Shown piece after piece: positions 16,782 through 26,880 of a stretch of 64,000 nt of DNA. Origin of the DNA: Bacteriovoracaceae bacterium UBA4096 (GTDB lineage Bacteria; Bdellovibrionota; Bacteriovoracia; Bacteriovoracales; Bacteriovoracaceae); assembly GCA_002381945.1 (NCBI GenBank), contig DFXY01000004.1, positions 143,158 to 207,157 of the forward strand. Direction: 5' to 3'. Position numbers and translations under genes: made by a program. The notes under the pieces were generated by a model. It was not told the DNA's origin, made no database searches, and saw only the letters and a program-made list of their open reading frames with translations. Positions within the stretch are counted from its first letter, which is position 1. The number at the start of each line of letters is the position of its first letter.

Positions 16782-16994
16782 ATGGCTGATGCTGAACGTT
16801 GGCTTTCTGTAGAGGAAATAGGGACCCATTTGGGAATTTCCAAAGAAACAGTATACCGCTGGCTGGATAAGAGAAAAATTCCTGCTCATAGAATAGGAAG
16901 ACTTTGGAAATTCAAAGTGAGTGAAGTTGATGCTTGGATCATTAACGGCGGAAGCGTTGATGAATCAAATAGATTAGAGGTTCATTATGAGTAG
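16782..16994 (+). CDS. Excisionase-family HTH protein heading the R-M operon
   Basis: A 70-residue MerR/Xis-type DNA-binding protein: WLSVEEIGTHLGISKETVYRWL (HTH), then IPAHRIGRLWKFKVSEVDAWI (wing). It has GGAG upstream of the ATG. Its end overlaps the SNF2 gene by 8 nt, so it belongs to the operon and not to a separate integrase. The probable role is autorepression of this toxic R-M cluster, or sequence recognition for the complex. Confidence 0.85.
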   Translation: MADAERWLSVEEIGTHLGISKETVYRWLDKRKIPAHRIGRLWKFKVSEVDAWIINGGSVDESNRLEVHYE

Positions 16995-19866
16995 TATTAC
17001 CCCTCACCAAGCTAAGTATTTTGCTTATGAATTAACTAAACAGAATCCATCCAACACAATTGAAAAGTTTGCCTCTACACTTGCAAATATCCAAGCTGTG
17101 GTTGATCTAAATCCTCATCAGGTAGATGCAGCTTTATTTGCATTTCGTTCACCGCTTTCCAAAGGAGCAGTACTGGCCGATGAAGTCGGCTTAGGCAAAA
17201 CGATAGAAGCCGGCATACTTCTTTCACAGAAATGGGCGGAAAGGAAAAGAAAATTAATTGTCATAGCTCCAGCGACTCTCAGAAAACAATGGGCACAAGA
17301 ATTGGCAGATAAATTCTTCCTTCCTTCAATGATTCTAGAGAAAAAATCATTCGATCAACAAATTAAAGCTGGAAATTTAAATCCATTTCACCAGAAAGAT
17401 GCCGTTATAATTTGTTCTTATCAGTTTGTACGATCAAAAGATGCTTACATAAAACAGACACCATGGGATTTAGTTATTATTGATGAAGCTCATAGATTAC
17501 GAAACGTTTACAAGCCTACAAATAAGGTCGGAAACGCTATCAAAAATGCTTTAGATCATGCACCGAAGGTTCTATTAACCGCTACCCCACTTCAAAACTC
17601 CTTACTTGAGCTTTACGGCCTTATCAGTATTATCGACGATCATACTTTTGGAGATATTAAAAGCTTTAAGCAACAATTTGTGGGGACACAGGATACAGAG
17701 GATTATCAAGCTTTAAAAAACAGACTCAAAACAGTTTGTCAAAGAACTCTCCGGAGACAGGTATTGGAATACATAAATTACACAAATCGTATTCCAATGA
17801 CCCAGGAGTTTTATCCCTCTGAAGACGAACAAACACTATACGACTTGGTTTCTGAATATTTACAACGTGATAAATTGTATGCCCTTCCTAAGGGGCAAAG
17901 AAAACTAATGACATTAGTTTTAAGAAAACTCTTGGCCTCATCAACTTTTGCTATAGCCGGGACTTTAGATGCCTTGGCTCAAAGACTACAGGAACTAGAG
18001 ATTTCACAAACCAAACCGGATGACCCACTTGATTTAGAGTTAGCGGCACCCGGCTTAGAATCCACAGGAGAAATAGAAGAAGAGTGGGATGAAGATGAGC
18101 ACGAATCGGAAGATCCCGTACTATTAACAGAGTATGAATTAGAAGAACTTCGTGAAGAATTAAGATTGGTTAATGGGTTTAGAGAACTTGCCTCATCAAT
18201 AAAAAAGAACTCTAAAGGCGAAGTACTATTGCAGGCCCTAAAAAAAGGGTTTGTGAAATTAAAAGAACTTGGGGCAGCCCAAAAAGCAGTCATTTTTACC
18301 GAATCTACTAGAACACAAAAGTATCTCTTAAATGTTTTAGAATCGTCTGACTATGAAGGAAAAGTTGTACTTTTTAATGGGTCAAACTCTGATCCAGGTT
18401 CTAAAGAAATTTATAAAAAATGGTTAAGCAAGCATCAAAACACTGACAAAATAACAGGATCGCCATCTGCTGATATGAGAGCCGCTCTTGTTGACCATTT
18501 TAAAAATGATGCCGTTATTCTAATCGCAACAGAAGCAGCTGCCGAAGGTATCAACCTGCAATTTTGCTCACTCGTTGCAAACTTCGATCTTCCTTGGAAC
18601 CCTCAGAGGATTGAACAACGTATAGGACGCTGCCATCGATATGGACAAAAGCATGATGTTGTTGTTTTAAACTTTTTAAATAAAAAGAATGCAGCCGACC
18701 AAAGAGTTTATGAACTTCTAGATCAAAAATTTAAATTATTTGATGGCGTTTTTGGAGCGAGTGATGAGGTCTTAGGTGCTCTAGAATCAGGTTTAGATTT
18801 TGAAAAGAAAATTGCAGAAATCTACCAAAGATGTAGAAGCCCAGAACAGATTGAATTTGAATTTAACACACTTCAGAATGAGTTAGAGGACAATATTACA
18901 AGCCGGCTTGCTGACACAAAAAGAAAACTTCTTGAGAACTTCGATGAAGAAGTTCAAGAAAGACTAAAATTAGGTAAACAAAAGGCTGAGGAAGCTCTAT
19001 CCCGTCATGAAGCATGGTTGTGGCAGATTACAAGATATTTTCTTGATGACCATGCAGACTTCAAAGGGGATCAAAACAACTTTACTTTAATTAAAAACCC
19101 ATTTCCAGATGAAAAAATACACCATGGCCCTTATCGCACTGGCAAGAATGTTGAAGATGCAAATCTATACCGGGTGGGCCATCCACTAGCTCAGAAAGTG
19201 ATCGAGTCTTGTAAAATTTTGGAAACTAAGCCAGCCGAGATTACTTTCAATCTCACCAACTCAGGCAGAAAAATCACGGCACTAGAGAGTTTCATTGGTA
19301 CCTCTGGCTTTATGATGATGGACCATTATCAAATCCGCTCACTGGAAACTGAGGACTATATTATTCCTCATGTGGTGGACAATAAAAACATCGAGCTAGA
19401 TTCTGATATGGTTGCCAAGCTTATGACCCTCCCTGCGGAATTTACCCTCGTTGATCTGGTGGAATTGCCTTCAATCTTTAAAGAAAAGATAGAAGTTAAA
19501 ATTGGATCAATCAAAGAAGAGGCTGTTAATAGAAATGCCAACTATTATGACGAAGAATCAGAAAAGTTGGATCTTTGGGCAGATGACAAGCGAGCCAGCT
19601 TCAAAGCTGAAATTAAAAAGTTTGAAGATGAAATCAAGGAACTTAAGAAACAAGCCCGTGGAGCCTCAAATCTTCCTGAAAAATTAGAAATAGAGAAAAA
19701 AAGAAGGGCCACAGAAAAGAAATTAAACGAGGCCGAACAAGCCTTTTTCGCCTCTTCGAAGCAAATAGAACAACAAAAAGACTCACTCATTGATGAGCTT
19801 GGCAAACGGCTTGAACAAAAAACGGAATTAATTAATCTTTTTAAAGTAAAATGGAAAATTATCTGA
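16987..19866 (+). CDS. SNF2-family helicase/translocase
   Basis: A 959-residue SWI2/SNF2 ATPase. Motif I is LADEVGLGKTIEAG (about 63-76), motif II DEAH in VIIDEAHRLRN, motif III LLTATPLQNS, and the C-terminal lobe has ATEAAAEGINLQ and RIEQRIGRCHRYGQKHDV (motif VI). Residues 840-945 form a charged coiled coil. Such enzymes translocate on double-stranded DNA without unwinding it. It is the second gene of the operon, 8-nt overlapped by the HTH gene and 7 bp before Mod. An acidic linker (about 355-375, EEEWDEDEHESED) splits the two helicase lobes. Confidence 0.9.
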   Translation: MSSITPHQAKYFAYELTKQNPSNTIEKFASTLANIQAVVDLNPHQVDAALFAFRSPLSKGAVLADEVGLGKTIEAGILLSQKWAERKRKLIVIAPATLRKQWAQELADKFFLPSMILEKKSFDQQIKAGNLNPFHQKDAVIICSYQFVRSKDAYIKQTPWDLVIIDEAHRLRNVYKPTNKVGNAIKNALDHAPKVLLTATPLQNSLLELYGLISIIDDHTFGDIKSFKQQFVGTQDTEDYQALKNRLKTVCQRTLRRQVLEYINYTNRIPMTQEFYPSEDEQTLYDLVSEYLQRDKLYALPKGQRKLMTLVLRKLLASSTFAIAGTLDALAQRLQELEISQTKPDDPLDLELAAPGLESTGEIEEEWDEDEHESEDPVLLTEYELEELREELRLVNGFRELASSIKKNSKGEVLLQALKKGFVKLKELGAAQKAVIFTESTRTQKYLLNVLESSDYEGKVVLFNGSNSDPGSKEIYKKWLSKHQNTDKITGSPSADMRAALVDHFKNDAVILIATEAAAEGINLQFCSLVANFDLPWNPQRIEQRIGRCHRYGQKHDVVVLNFLNKKNAADQRVYELLDQKFKLFDGVFGASDEVLGALESGLDFEKKIAEIYQRCRSPEQIEFEFNTLQNELEDNITSRLADTKRKLLENFDEEVQERLKLGKQKAEEALSRHEAWLWQITRYFLDDHADFKGDQNNFTLIKNPFPDEKIHHGPYRTGKNVEDANLYRVGHPLAQKVIESCKILETKPAEITFNLTNSGRKITALESFIGTSGFMMMDHYQIRSLETEDYIIPHVVDNKNIELDSDMVAKLMTLPAEFTLVDLVELPSIFKEKIEVKIGSIKEEAVNRNANYYDEESEKLDLWADDKRASFKAEIKKFEDEIKELKKQARGASNLPEKLEIEKKRRATEKKLNEAEQAFFASSKQIEQQKDSLIDELGKRLEQKTELINLFKVKWKII

Positions 19867-19873
19867 GGTAAAT

Positions 19874-21697
19874 ATGAAAAACGATCAAAACATTAAACTC
19901 GACCTACATTCGTTGGTTCCAGCACCAACGAAAATTGAAAAACTTAGAGCAATTATACCTGAAGCTTTTTCTGAGGGCAAGATCGACTTTGACAGATTGA
20001 AGCAAGCTCTTGGAGAACCAGCAGAAGCAGTAAGAGAGAGATATGCAACTACATGGGCAGGAAAAAACAATTGTTTTAAAAATATTCAAGAGCCTAGTGT
20101 TGGCACTCTTAAACCGAGCCAGAAAGAATCTGTAAATTACGATGAAAGTGGGAACATTTTTATTGAGGGAGATAATCTCGAAGTCTTGAAGCTCCTTCAG
20201 AAATCATATTATTGCAAAGTTAAAATGATTTACATCGACCCTCCTTATAACACAGGTGGCGAATTTATCTATCCAGACAATTTCACTGAAAATTTGGATA
20301 CATACTTAAAGTATACAGGTCAAAAATCCGCAGAAGGCACATTCTTTTCAACTAACGTTGAAACCGATGGCAGATTTCATTCTAAATGGATGAATATGAT
20401 GTATACCAGGCTTTATCTTGCCAGAAATCTACTGAGAGATGATGGAGTGATATTCATTGTTATAGACGATCATGAATTGATTAATCTAAGAAAAATCTGT
20501 GACGAAATCTTTGATGAAGACAATTTTGTATCCCATATCGTTTGGCAGCACAGCTTACAGCCAAAGGGTTATACAGATATTTTCTCTGTTCATCACAACC
20601 ATATTCTTTGCTATAGAAAGACTGATCATTTCGAAATAAGTCCACTTGAAAGGACTGATCAAGACAATATCAATTATTCAAATCCTGACAATGATCCTAA
20701 TGGCTTATGGAGAACTGGAGACGTAAGGAATGCACTCTATAGGCCTAATCTGATTTATCCGCTAAAGACGCCATCAGGTAAGACTATCCAGCCACCAGAT
20801 AATGGCTGGAGATGGTCAAAAGAGACTATGGCACAGAAAATCTCTACTGGTGAAATTACATTTTCTGCAGATGAATCAAGAATCATTCGCAAAATTTACC
20901 TTAACAATCAAGACGGACGAGCACCAGAAACAATCTGGTTTGGAAAAGATGTCGGTACAACCAGGGACGGCTCAACAGAGCTGAAAGATTTATTTGATGA
21001 TAAAGCACCCTTCGATACCGTTAAACCTATAAACTTAATGAAGAGATCATTTCAAATTGCTGGGATGAAATCAGGCGACATATGCCTAGATTTTTTTGCA
21101 GGATCTGGTAGCACAGCAGTTGCACTTTTAGATTATAAACCAGAAGCAAGATTCATTACTGTTCAATTACCAGAAAAAATAAATACTGATACCCCGCATG
21201 GAAAAGTCGCCTCAGAATTGGGCTTAAAAAACGTAGCGGAAATCAGCAAGGAAAGGATCAGAAGATTCATCAAGTCTGACAAAAAATTTAAAAACCTTGG
21301 TTTTAAGGTGTTTAAACTCGCTCCATCCAACTTTAAGGTTTGGGATACCACACATCAACAAGACATAGCAGAGAACCTTAAGCTTTTCGCAGATAACATA
21401 GACCAGACGGCTACTCCTCAGGATATATTATTTGAAATTCTGCTAAAATCCGGCTTCGACTTAGCTACTAAAATAGAAAAGATTACTTTGGCCAATCAAG
21501 ATATTTATTCAATTGAAGAAGGAACAATGCTTGTTTTCCTGGGTACTGATGTATCTAAAGAATTAACTTATGAAGTTGCAGAGAAAGTGCCTGCTCGTTT
21601 TGTATGCCTTGATCAAGCATTCCATCATAACGATCAGTTAAAAACAAACACGGTACAGCTAATGAAAACTAGAAACATAGAATTCAGAACTGTTTAA
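19874..21697 (+). CDS. Type III-like DNA N6-adenine/N4-cytosine methyltransferase (Mod)
   Basis: A 607-residue beta-class methyltransferase. Motif IV DPPYNTGG (122-129) precedes motif I FAGSGST (about 406), the order of type III Mod enzymes. The N-terminal 70 residues and the segment between the motifs would carry target recognition. SD GAGGT lies 6 nt before the ATG. It follows the SNF2 gene and precedes the Res gene with short gaps, so it probably marks self DNA for this operon. DPPY alone favours adenine N6 but N4-cytosine cannot be excluded. Confidence 0.9.
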   Translation: MKNDQNIKLDLHSLVPAPTKIEKLRAIIPEAFSEGKIDFDRLKQALGEPAEAVRERYATTWAGKNNCFKNIQEPSVGTLKPSQKESVNYDESGNIFIEGDNLEVLKLLQKSYYCKVKMIYIDPPYNTGGEFIYPDNFTENLDTYLKYTGQKSAEGTFFSTNVETDGRFHSKWMNMMYTRLYLARNLLRDDGVIFIVIDDHELINLRKICDEIFDEDNFVSHIVWQHSLQPKGYTDIFSVHHNHILCYRKTDHFEISPLERTDQDNINYSNPDNDPNGLWRTGDVRNALYRPNLIYPLKTPSGKTIQPPDNGWRWSKETMAQKISTGEITFSADESRIIRKIYLNNQDGRAPETIWFGKDVGTTRDGSTELKDLFDDKAPFDTVKPINLMKRSFQIAGMKSGDICLDFFAGSGSTAVALLDYKPEARFITVQLPEKINTDTPHGKVASELGLKNVAEISKERIRRFIKSDKKFKNLGFKVFKLAPSNFKVWDTTHQQDIAENLKLFADNIDQTATPQDILFEILLKSGFDLATKIEKITLANQDIYSIEEGTMLVFLGTDVSKELTYEVAEKVPARFVCLDQAFHHNDQLKTNTVQLMKTRNIEFRTV

Positions 21698-21705
21698 AGG
21701 AAGAT

Positions 21706-24615
21706 ATGAAACTGAAGTTTGATCCAAATCAACAATACCAAACAGATGCAATATTCTCTATGTTGTCCGTTTTCGATGGACAGCCATTATGCTCGGACGA
21801 GTTCAAGGCTTCGATAAATTTGCCTGACTCTCTCATAAATGATGACATTGTTAGAAATATTCTAGTGCTTGATGAGAAAAGTATTCAGGCAAATGTAATT
21901 AAGACCCAGGACTTAAACGAACTGGAAAACAAAGTAGATGCACCTGCCCCGTTCTGGAATTTTTCTGTGGAAATGGAAACGGGAACAGGCAAAACCTACG
22001 TTTACCTTAAGTCAATTTTCGAACTTAACAAAAAATATGGATTTAAGAAATTCATTATCGTTGTACCGAGTGTTGCAATTCGAGAAGGTGTACTAAAAAA
22101 TCTAGAGATCACACAAGAACATTTTAAATCGCTTTACAACAACACAACTTATTCTTTTTTTGTATATAACTCAAAAAGAGTAACCGCTCTTAGAAGTTTT
22201 GCCAGAGATAACACTATTCAAATCATGGTAATAAATAAAGATGCCTTCACTCGAGACACAAATATCATAAACAGAGAAGAGAATGAAAAGAGTGGCGACA
22301 TTGCTTTAATCAGATATGTACAGGCCACTAACCCTATCGTTCTGATTGATGAGCCACAAAGCCTCGGCGAAGCTGGTGAAGCAGCTGTGCAAAACTTAAA
22401 TCCTTTGTGCTGTTTTCGATTCTCAGCGACACACAGAAATATTTTCAACCTCATTTACAAGCTAGATCCTATAAAGGCTTATCAACTTAAACTGGTAAAG
22501 AAAATTGAGCTATCATCTAGCTTAAGCGATGAAAGTCATAACGGAGCTTTTGTTAGATTGGTTGAGGTTTCGAGCAAAAGTGGAAAGATCACTGCCAAAT
22601 TAGAAATTAATGTGAATAGCCAAAATGGCCCGAGCAAGAAAAAATTGAGTGTTAAATATAAAGACGACCTTTACCATAAGTCTGCTGAAAGGGAAGAATA
22701 TCAGAACAATTTTATTGTAAGTCAAATTGACGCCATTCCTGGCAAAGAAAAAATTAAGTTTTCAAGTGGACTCACGATTAAGCTAGGTCAATCTATCGGG
22801 GGCTTTGATGATGACATCAAAAAAGTACAGATTAAAAATACTGTTCGAGAACATTTCGACAAACTTAAAAATTTGCAACCAATGGGCATTAAGGTTCTCA
22901 GTCTATTCTTTATTGATAGAGTAGCTCATTACAGATCCTATGATGACCAAGGATCAGTTGTAAAAGGTAAGTATGCTGAATGGTTTGAAGAAGCCTTTTG
23001 TGAAATAGCCAAGGAGAAGGAATTCAAAGGACTCCTAAATTATAAAGCCGAAGAAGTTCACAATGGCTATTTCGCCACGGATAAAAGAAGTGGGCAATTC
23101 AAAGAATCCCGTGGTGAGGGATCAAACAAAGATGATGAGGATACATACTCACTTATAATGAAGGATAAGGAAAAATTACTTTCTCTTGAAGAGCCACTTA
23201 GTTTCATTTTTAGTCACTCTGCTTTAAGAGAAGGATGGGATAATCCTAATGTGTTTCAAATTTGTACTCTCAACGAAACCGTGACTGAGATGAAAAAACG
23301 ACAAGAGATTGGTCGTGGTTTACGGCTCCCAGTAAATCAACAAGGCATGCGTATATATGACGATTCAGTTAATAGGCTTACGGTTATTGCCAATGAAAGT
23401 TATGAAGATTTTGTAAGCAAACTACAGAAACAGATGAAAGAGGATGGCATCGAATTTGGGATAATTAAGAAAAATGCTTTTGCAAAGGTTGCGACCGTCT
23501 TAAATGGAATTGGCCAACCACTTGGGAAAGATGTTTCAGAATCTATATGGAATCAGCTAGTTCAGGCTGGCCACCTAGATACCGAAGGGAATGTCTCAAA
23601 AACATTTAATCCTAAGGCAAATGACTTTAAGTTGGGTCTAGCAGAAGAATTTGGGAAAGATATCCAGACGAAGGTAATAGATATTATAGAGAAGAATAAG
23701 ATTACTAATCATATTGTTGACCGCAGGGAGAGAAGAACAGTGCGTCTCAATAAAGAGGTTATGGCAAACAATGAAGACTTCAAAATCCTTTGGAAAAAGA
23801 TTAGCCAGAAAACACGATATTCGGTCATATACAAGTCTGAGGATTTAATCTCAGCGGCTTCCAAATCGATTAATAGAATGGAAAGAATTAGACCGCCTAA
23901 GATTATTACCAGAAGGGATAGATTGGACATCAACATCCAGGGAGTAACTGGAGAGATGTCTTCTATTTTTGAAGAAGAGGTTCCTTATACGGGTTTACTT
24001 CCTGACATCCTTGGCTACCTTCAAAGAGAAACAGAATTAACAAGAAGTACTCTTGTGAAAATACTTATTGAGTCTAAAAGGCTAAATGAGTTTAATATTA
24101 ACCCTTCTCGTTTCATGGAGCTAACCAACAACTGCATAAAGAGTGAGTTGCACTCGATGATGGTTAATGGGATTAAATATGAAAAAATAGATGGCGAATC
24201 ATGGGATATGAGTTTGTTTGAACAAGAAGATGAAAGAGAAATGACGAGGTATTTAAACAACCTTTTAGAAATCAAAAACAAGTCTAAAACAATTTATAAT
24301 TTTATTGAATATGACTCTGATATTGAGAGAGAGTTTGCAAAGAAACTAGACGAAAGAGACGACATCAAACTCTTTGTAAAATTGCCTTACTGGTTTGTTA
24401 TTGAAACCCCGATTGGTGATTACAGGCCTGACTGGGCTATCGTTAAGAAAGTCGATGGACGTGAGGACAGACTATATTTTGTAAGAGAAACAAAAGGTAC
24501 TACGGACACAAGAAAACTCCGGGGTTATGAAGCTGAAAAGATTTTTTGTGGAAAAGCTCATTTCAAAGAGATCAATGTTGATTACGATGTTGTAACCAGT
24601 GTCGAGCAAATATGA
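21706..24615 (+). CDS. Type III restriction enzyme Res-like subunit
   Basis: A 969-residue protein with an SF2 helicase core and a C-terminal nuclease. Motif I METGTGKTYV (about 91-99), motif II as VLIDEPQ, FSATHRN (motif III), LREGWDNPNVFQI and KKRQEIGRGLRLP (motif VI). Near the C-terminus, YRPDWAIV (about 905) and VRETKGT (about 927) give the PD...ExK endonuclease site. With Mod it would cleave unmodified DNA after ATP-driven communication between sites. SD AAGGA precedes the ATG, 8 bp after Mod. All core motifs look intact. Confidence 0.9.
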   Translation: MKLKFDPNQQYQTDAIFSMLSVFDGQPLCSDEFKASINLPDSLINDDIVRNILVLDEKSIQANVIKTQDLNELENKVDAPAPFWNFSVEMETGTGKTYVYLKSIFELNKKYGFKKFIIVVPSVAIREGVLKNLEITQEHFKSLYNNTTYSFFVYNSKRVTALRSFARDNTIQIMVINKDAFTRDTNIINREENEKSGDIALIRYVQATNPIVLIDEPQSLGEAGEAAVQNLNPLCCFRFSATHRNIFNLIYKLDPIKAYQLKLVKKIELSSSLSDESHNGAFVRLVEVSSKSGKITAKLEINVNSQNGPSKKKLSVKYKDDLYHKSAEREEYQNNFIVSQIDAIPGKEKIKFSSGLTIKLGQSIGGFDDDIKKVQIKNTVREHFDKLKNLQPMGIKVLSLFFIDRVAHYRSYDDQGSVVKGKYAEWFEEAFCEIAKEKEFKGLLNYKAEEVHNGYFATDKRSGQFKESRGEGSNKDDEDTYSLIMKDKEKLLSLEEPLSFIFSHSALREGWDNPNVFQICTLNETVTEMKKRQEIGRGLRLPVNQQGMRIYDDSVNRLTVIANESYEDFVSKLQKQMKEDGIEFGIIKKNAFAKVATVLNGIGQPLGKDVSESIWNQLVQAGHLDTEGNVSKTFNPKANDFKLGLAEEFGKDIQTKVIDIIEKNKITNHIVDRRERRTVRLNKEVMANNEDFKILWKKISQKTRYSVIYKSEDLISAASKSINRMERIRPPKIITRRDRLDINIQGVTGEMSSIFEEEVPYTGLLPDILGYLQRETELTRSTLVKILIESKRLNEFNINPSRFMELTNNCIKSELHSMMVNGIKYEKIDGESWDMSLFEQEDEREMTRYLNNLLEIKNKSKTIYNFIEYDSDIEREFAKKLDERDDIKLFVKLPYWFVIETPIGDYRPDWAIVKKVDGREDRLYFVRETKGTTDTRKLRGYEAEKIFCGKAHFKEINVDYDVVTSVEQI

Positions 24616-25091
24616 CAGAGATGAGTACACACATAATATCTTTTGGTAAAAAGCCTCGAAATCTTATTTTGTCTCTTGAACATAATATTATTGGATCGTT
24701 TCTAAGAACAGCTTCTGAACATATAAATCGAGGGAGCACTGTTTTATTTCACTGTAATGCACTTATATGGGGTTCTGCGAAGATTGACTCAGAATACTTC
24801 TTTGATGATCAATTATTCATTTGGAGAGATAAAATCTATCCTCATCGATTTAAGATCAAAGATGTTAGACTAACCTCAATGCCCATCAGCCTTATTCAAG
24901 AAGGTTATAACAACATTTTTCGAAGTGATCATGGCCCGGGGTGGGCATTTAAGTTTATTTTCACTCCGAAGCCTATTCCAGATAATATTTCGAATAAACT
25001 CTTAGATGAGCTAGCTCGAAGGCCGTCATCAACTTTTGAAGAACTACGTCTAAGTCTCGATAAAATACCAATCAAGAAATTGCGGAATTAA
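24612..25091 (+). CDS. EVE/PUA-like small protein ending the R-M operon
   Basis: A 159-residue protein coupled to Res by an ATGA overlap. The segment STVLFHCNALIWGSAK followed by IWRDKIYPHRFKIKDVRL (about residues 43-80) resembles EVE-domain proteins, which bind modified bases in an aromatic cage. No such function has been shown here. If correct it would read methylated or hypermodified DNA for the restriction complex. The C-terminal 40 residues look like an extra helical tail. The assignment is a pattern match without a search, so it is moderate. Confidence 0.5.
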   Translation: MTEMSTHIISFGKKPRNLILSLEHNIIGSFLRTASEHINRGSTVLFHCNALIWGSAKIDSEYFFDDQLFIWRDKIYPHRFKIKDVRLTSMPISLIQEGYNNIFRSDHGPGWAFKFIFTPKPIPDNISNKLLDELARRPSSTFEELRLSLDKIPIKKLRN

Positions 25092-25600
25092 AATGTGCCC
25101 TCTTTTATGCCTATTCATAGTTTAGGCAACTCCAATTGCTGGAATGGCCCGAGTTTACAAGCTTAGAACTTAAACAGAAATAGTTTTAGAATTTGTAAAA
25201 GTTAATGCGTTGAAGAATCTTAGGGATGTTGATTGTATAAAGAAAATGTTTATAGCTTTCAGAAATTCCTATACGACAAAGCAATTTTTTTATCATTTTG
25301 TATACCACCACTTCAAACGCACAAATTGTGTGCTTAAATGCATTGTTCTGGCTTGCCCTAGGTTGTTCATATACTAAAACCATAAATCATTTTAAAGCCA
25401 ATTATAGCGATCATTTAAAACGTGCTGTTTGAAACAGCCTATTTTAGACATAAGTATTTATATATATAATTTCTTCTTTTTTTATTAAAAACAAAAAATG
25501 GGTTTTTATATATTATATTTATGTACAAAAAATGAGCTGCTTCAAGCAGCACGTTTCTAAATTGAAATCCAGTGACCTAAAATAAACCTATTGAAATGCA
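25092..25600. other. Non-coding gap (509 bp) between convergent genes
   Basis: No supportable gene; a 65-codon minus-strand frame at 25186-25383 lacks an SD and a recognisable product. The left part holds the weak stem TGCCTA/TAGGCA near 25110-25132 without a T-run. The right part holds the inverted palindrome pair listed separately, with a very AT-rich centre. Confidence 0.6.
25417..25558. repeat. Pair of inverted palindromic units (BIME-like)
   Basis: The left unit has the hairpin GCTGTTTGAAACAGC (25424-25438) preceded by ACGT. The right unit has GCTGCTTCAAGCAGC (25536-25550) followed by ACGT. The two ~29-bp units are inverted copies with a few mostly compensating changes that keep each stem. 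They are separated by ~97 bp that is almost all A/T. The layout resembles paired REP units or the ends of a miniature element. Confidence 0.7.
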
Positions 25601-26401
25601 TCATGACAAAATGAACTGTAATGAATTCTCTAGTGACAACACATCCACTTTATCATTTTGGTAAAGACGAAAGACTGGAAGTGAGTTCTGAAAACTTAGA
25701 CCAATTCCTACGATGTTTTGATCGGTACGATGTATATCATTACAAATCACGTTTTTATTAATTCTAAGGAAACATCTTCGATCTCTAACTGCATAGCTAA
25801 AATCATCTATTTGACAGACGAGCAGATCCAATCCAATTAATACTGAACTGTTAAATAAAATTATCTCATTGTGTCCAATCCCACCATAATACAAAATCAA
25901 ATCATCAGGTAAATAATCGTCATATACTTTTGAATCTAGCTCGATTAGATCAAAGTTCAGACTAACAACTTCCCCATATTTGGCACACTCGGAGCAGGGA
26001 GGGTCATATTGAAATCCATCTGGATCCGGAGAAGATAGCAAGCTTGAGTCATATTTATTCAAACCTATAACGATGCGATCCTTTTTTATCTTCAGGCCAC
26101 GATAATCGCTAAACTGAAAAGTCTTTATAATTTCTGACTTTTTCGAGTTTAGATTGAAAACAATCAACTTAAACGAAAAGATATCTGGAATTTGTCCCGT
26201 GAGTTGTTTCTCGACAAGTAAAACTTTTTCTGAATTAAGTACATATCCTTCTTGAAAACAAGCACTATGCGTGAACTTTTGAATCTTTCCCCCAATATTT
26301 AGGATCATCATTTTGTAGGATAAATAGCAGACACCGGCTTCTTCTTCACTCGCAAACATGATCTTTTCCGAGAAAGGATACTTTAAGGTTTCATTTTTCA
26401 T
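25601..26401 (-). CDS. Unknown protein, beta-rich, possible propeller-like
   Basis: A 266-residue protein that I do not recognise. It is rich in short beta-strand-like stretches alternating with Asp/Ser loops (for example FSFKLIVFNLNSKKSEIIKTF), as in beta-propeller or sensor proteins. A C-x2-C pair (PCSECAKYG) is present near the middle. The start is ATG 26401, since GGGAGG lies 6 nt upstream, rather than a longer frame. No signal peptide or membrane segment is seen. It stands alone between the palindrome pair and an XRE regulator gene. Confidence 0.6.
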   Translation of the reverse strand: MKNETLKYPFSEKIMFASEEEAGVCYLSYKMMILNIGGKIQKFTHSACFQEGYVLNSEKVLLVEKQLTGQIPDIFSFKLIVFNLNSKKSEIIKTFQFSDYRGLKIKKDRIVIGLNKYDSSLLSSPDPDGFQYDPPCSECAKYGEVVSLNFDLIELDSKVYDDYLPDDLILYYGGIGHNEIILFNSSVLIGLDLLVCQIDDFSYAVRDRRCFLRINKNVICNDIHRTDQNIVGIGLSFQNSLPVFRLYQNDKVDVLSLENSLQFILS

Positions 26402-26529
26402 TCGATACCTCCCAATTAAAACCACCGGTACACGTTATGTGTCCGGCCTGATCGTTGAAGCATTGGCTTTTGAATTAAAATTGTATTTAGATATTTAAGA
26501 ACTTCAGCGTAGGTTTTCTTTCAAATCTT

Positions 26530-26880
26530 CTAAGCAAGACTTACAAGTATTGTTCTGACTGTTTCCAATTTTTCGTCAGGAATTTTATCAATAAGGCCTT
26601 TAATTTCTTCCCTTGGTGTCATTAACAGTTGAGATTCACGAACCTCAGAAACTTTATGCCTAAAAATTTTGTATGTTGAACCGTAAATGGAAAAAAACTT
26701 ATTTAAGACCATTCTTTCGGGAATATCATTCCGTCCAGTTTCGATGTGCCGAAGAAATGATTCGCTCTTTCCAAGACGGCGACATACTTCTCGAATAGAA
26801 AGTCCTGACTTCATTCTAATTTCCCTCAAAGCAACAGCTTCTGGTGTTAAAATGATTCGGTAGTGTCTTTTCTTTTTCAT
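26530..26880 (-). CDS. XRE-family HTH regulator (paralogue of the one at 62989)
   Basis: A 116-residue protein with a Cro/C1-type HTH: LREIRMKSGLSIREVCRRLG then SESFLRHIETGRNDIP (about residues 18-55). The N-terminus is basic (MKKKRHYR), and the C-terminus ends DEKLETVRTILVSL. The protein at 62989-63342 has the same basic start, HTH position and ending (EKLKTVKAILLSF), so the two are paralogues. SD AAGGAGG precedes the ATG. The upstream gap holds 10-bp periodic repeats likely to be its operator. Confidence 0.85.
   Translation of the reverse strand: MKKKRHYRIILTPEAVALREIRMKSGLSIREVCRRLGKSESFLRHIETGRNDIPERMVLNKFFSIYGSTYKIFRHKVSEVRESQLLMTPREEIKGLIDKIPDEKLETVRTILVSLA

Noticed and set aside
25186..25383. 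65-codon minus-strand open frame in the 25 kb gap
   Set aside because: No SD, odd composition and no support from neighbours; probably chance in AT-rich DNA.
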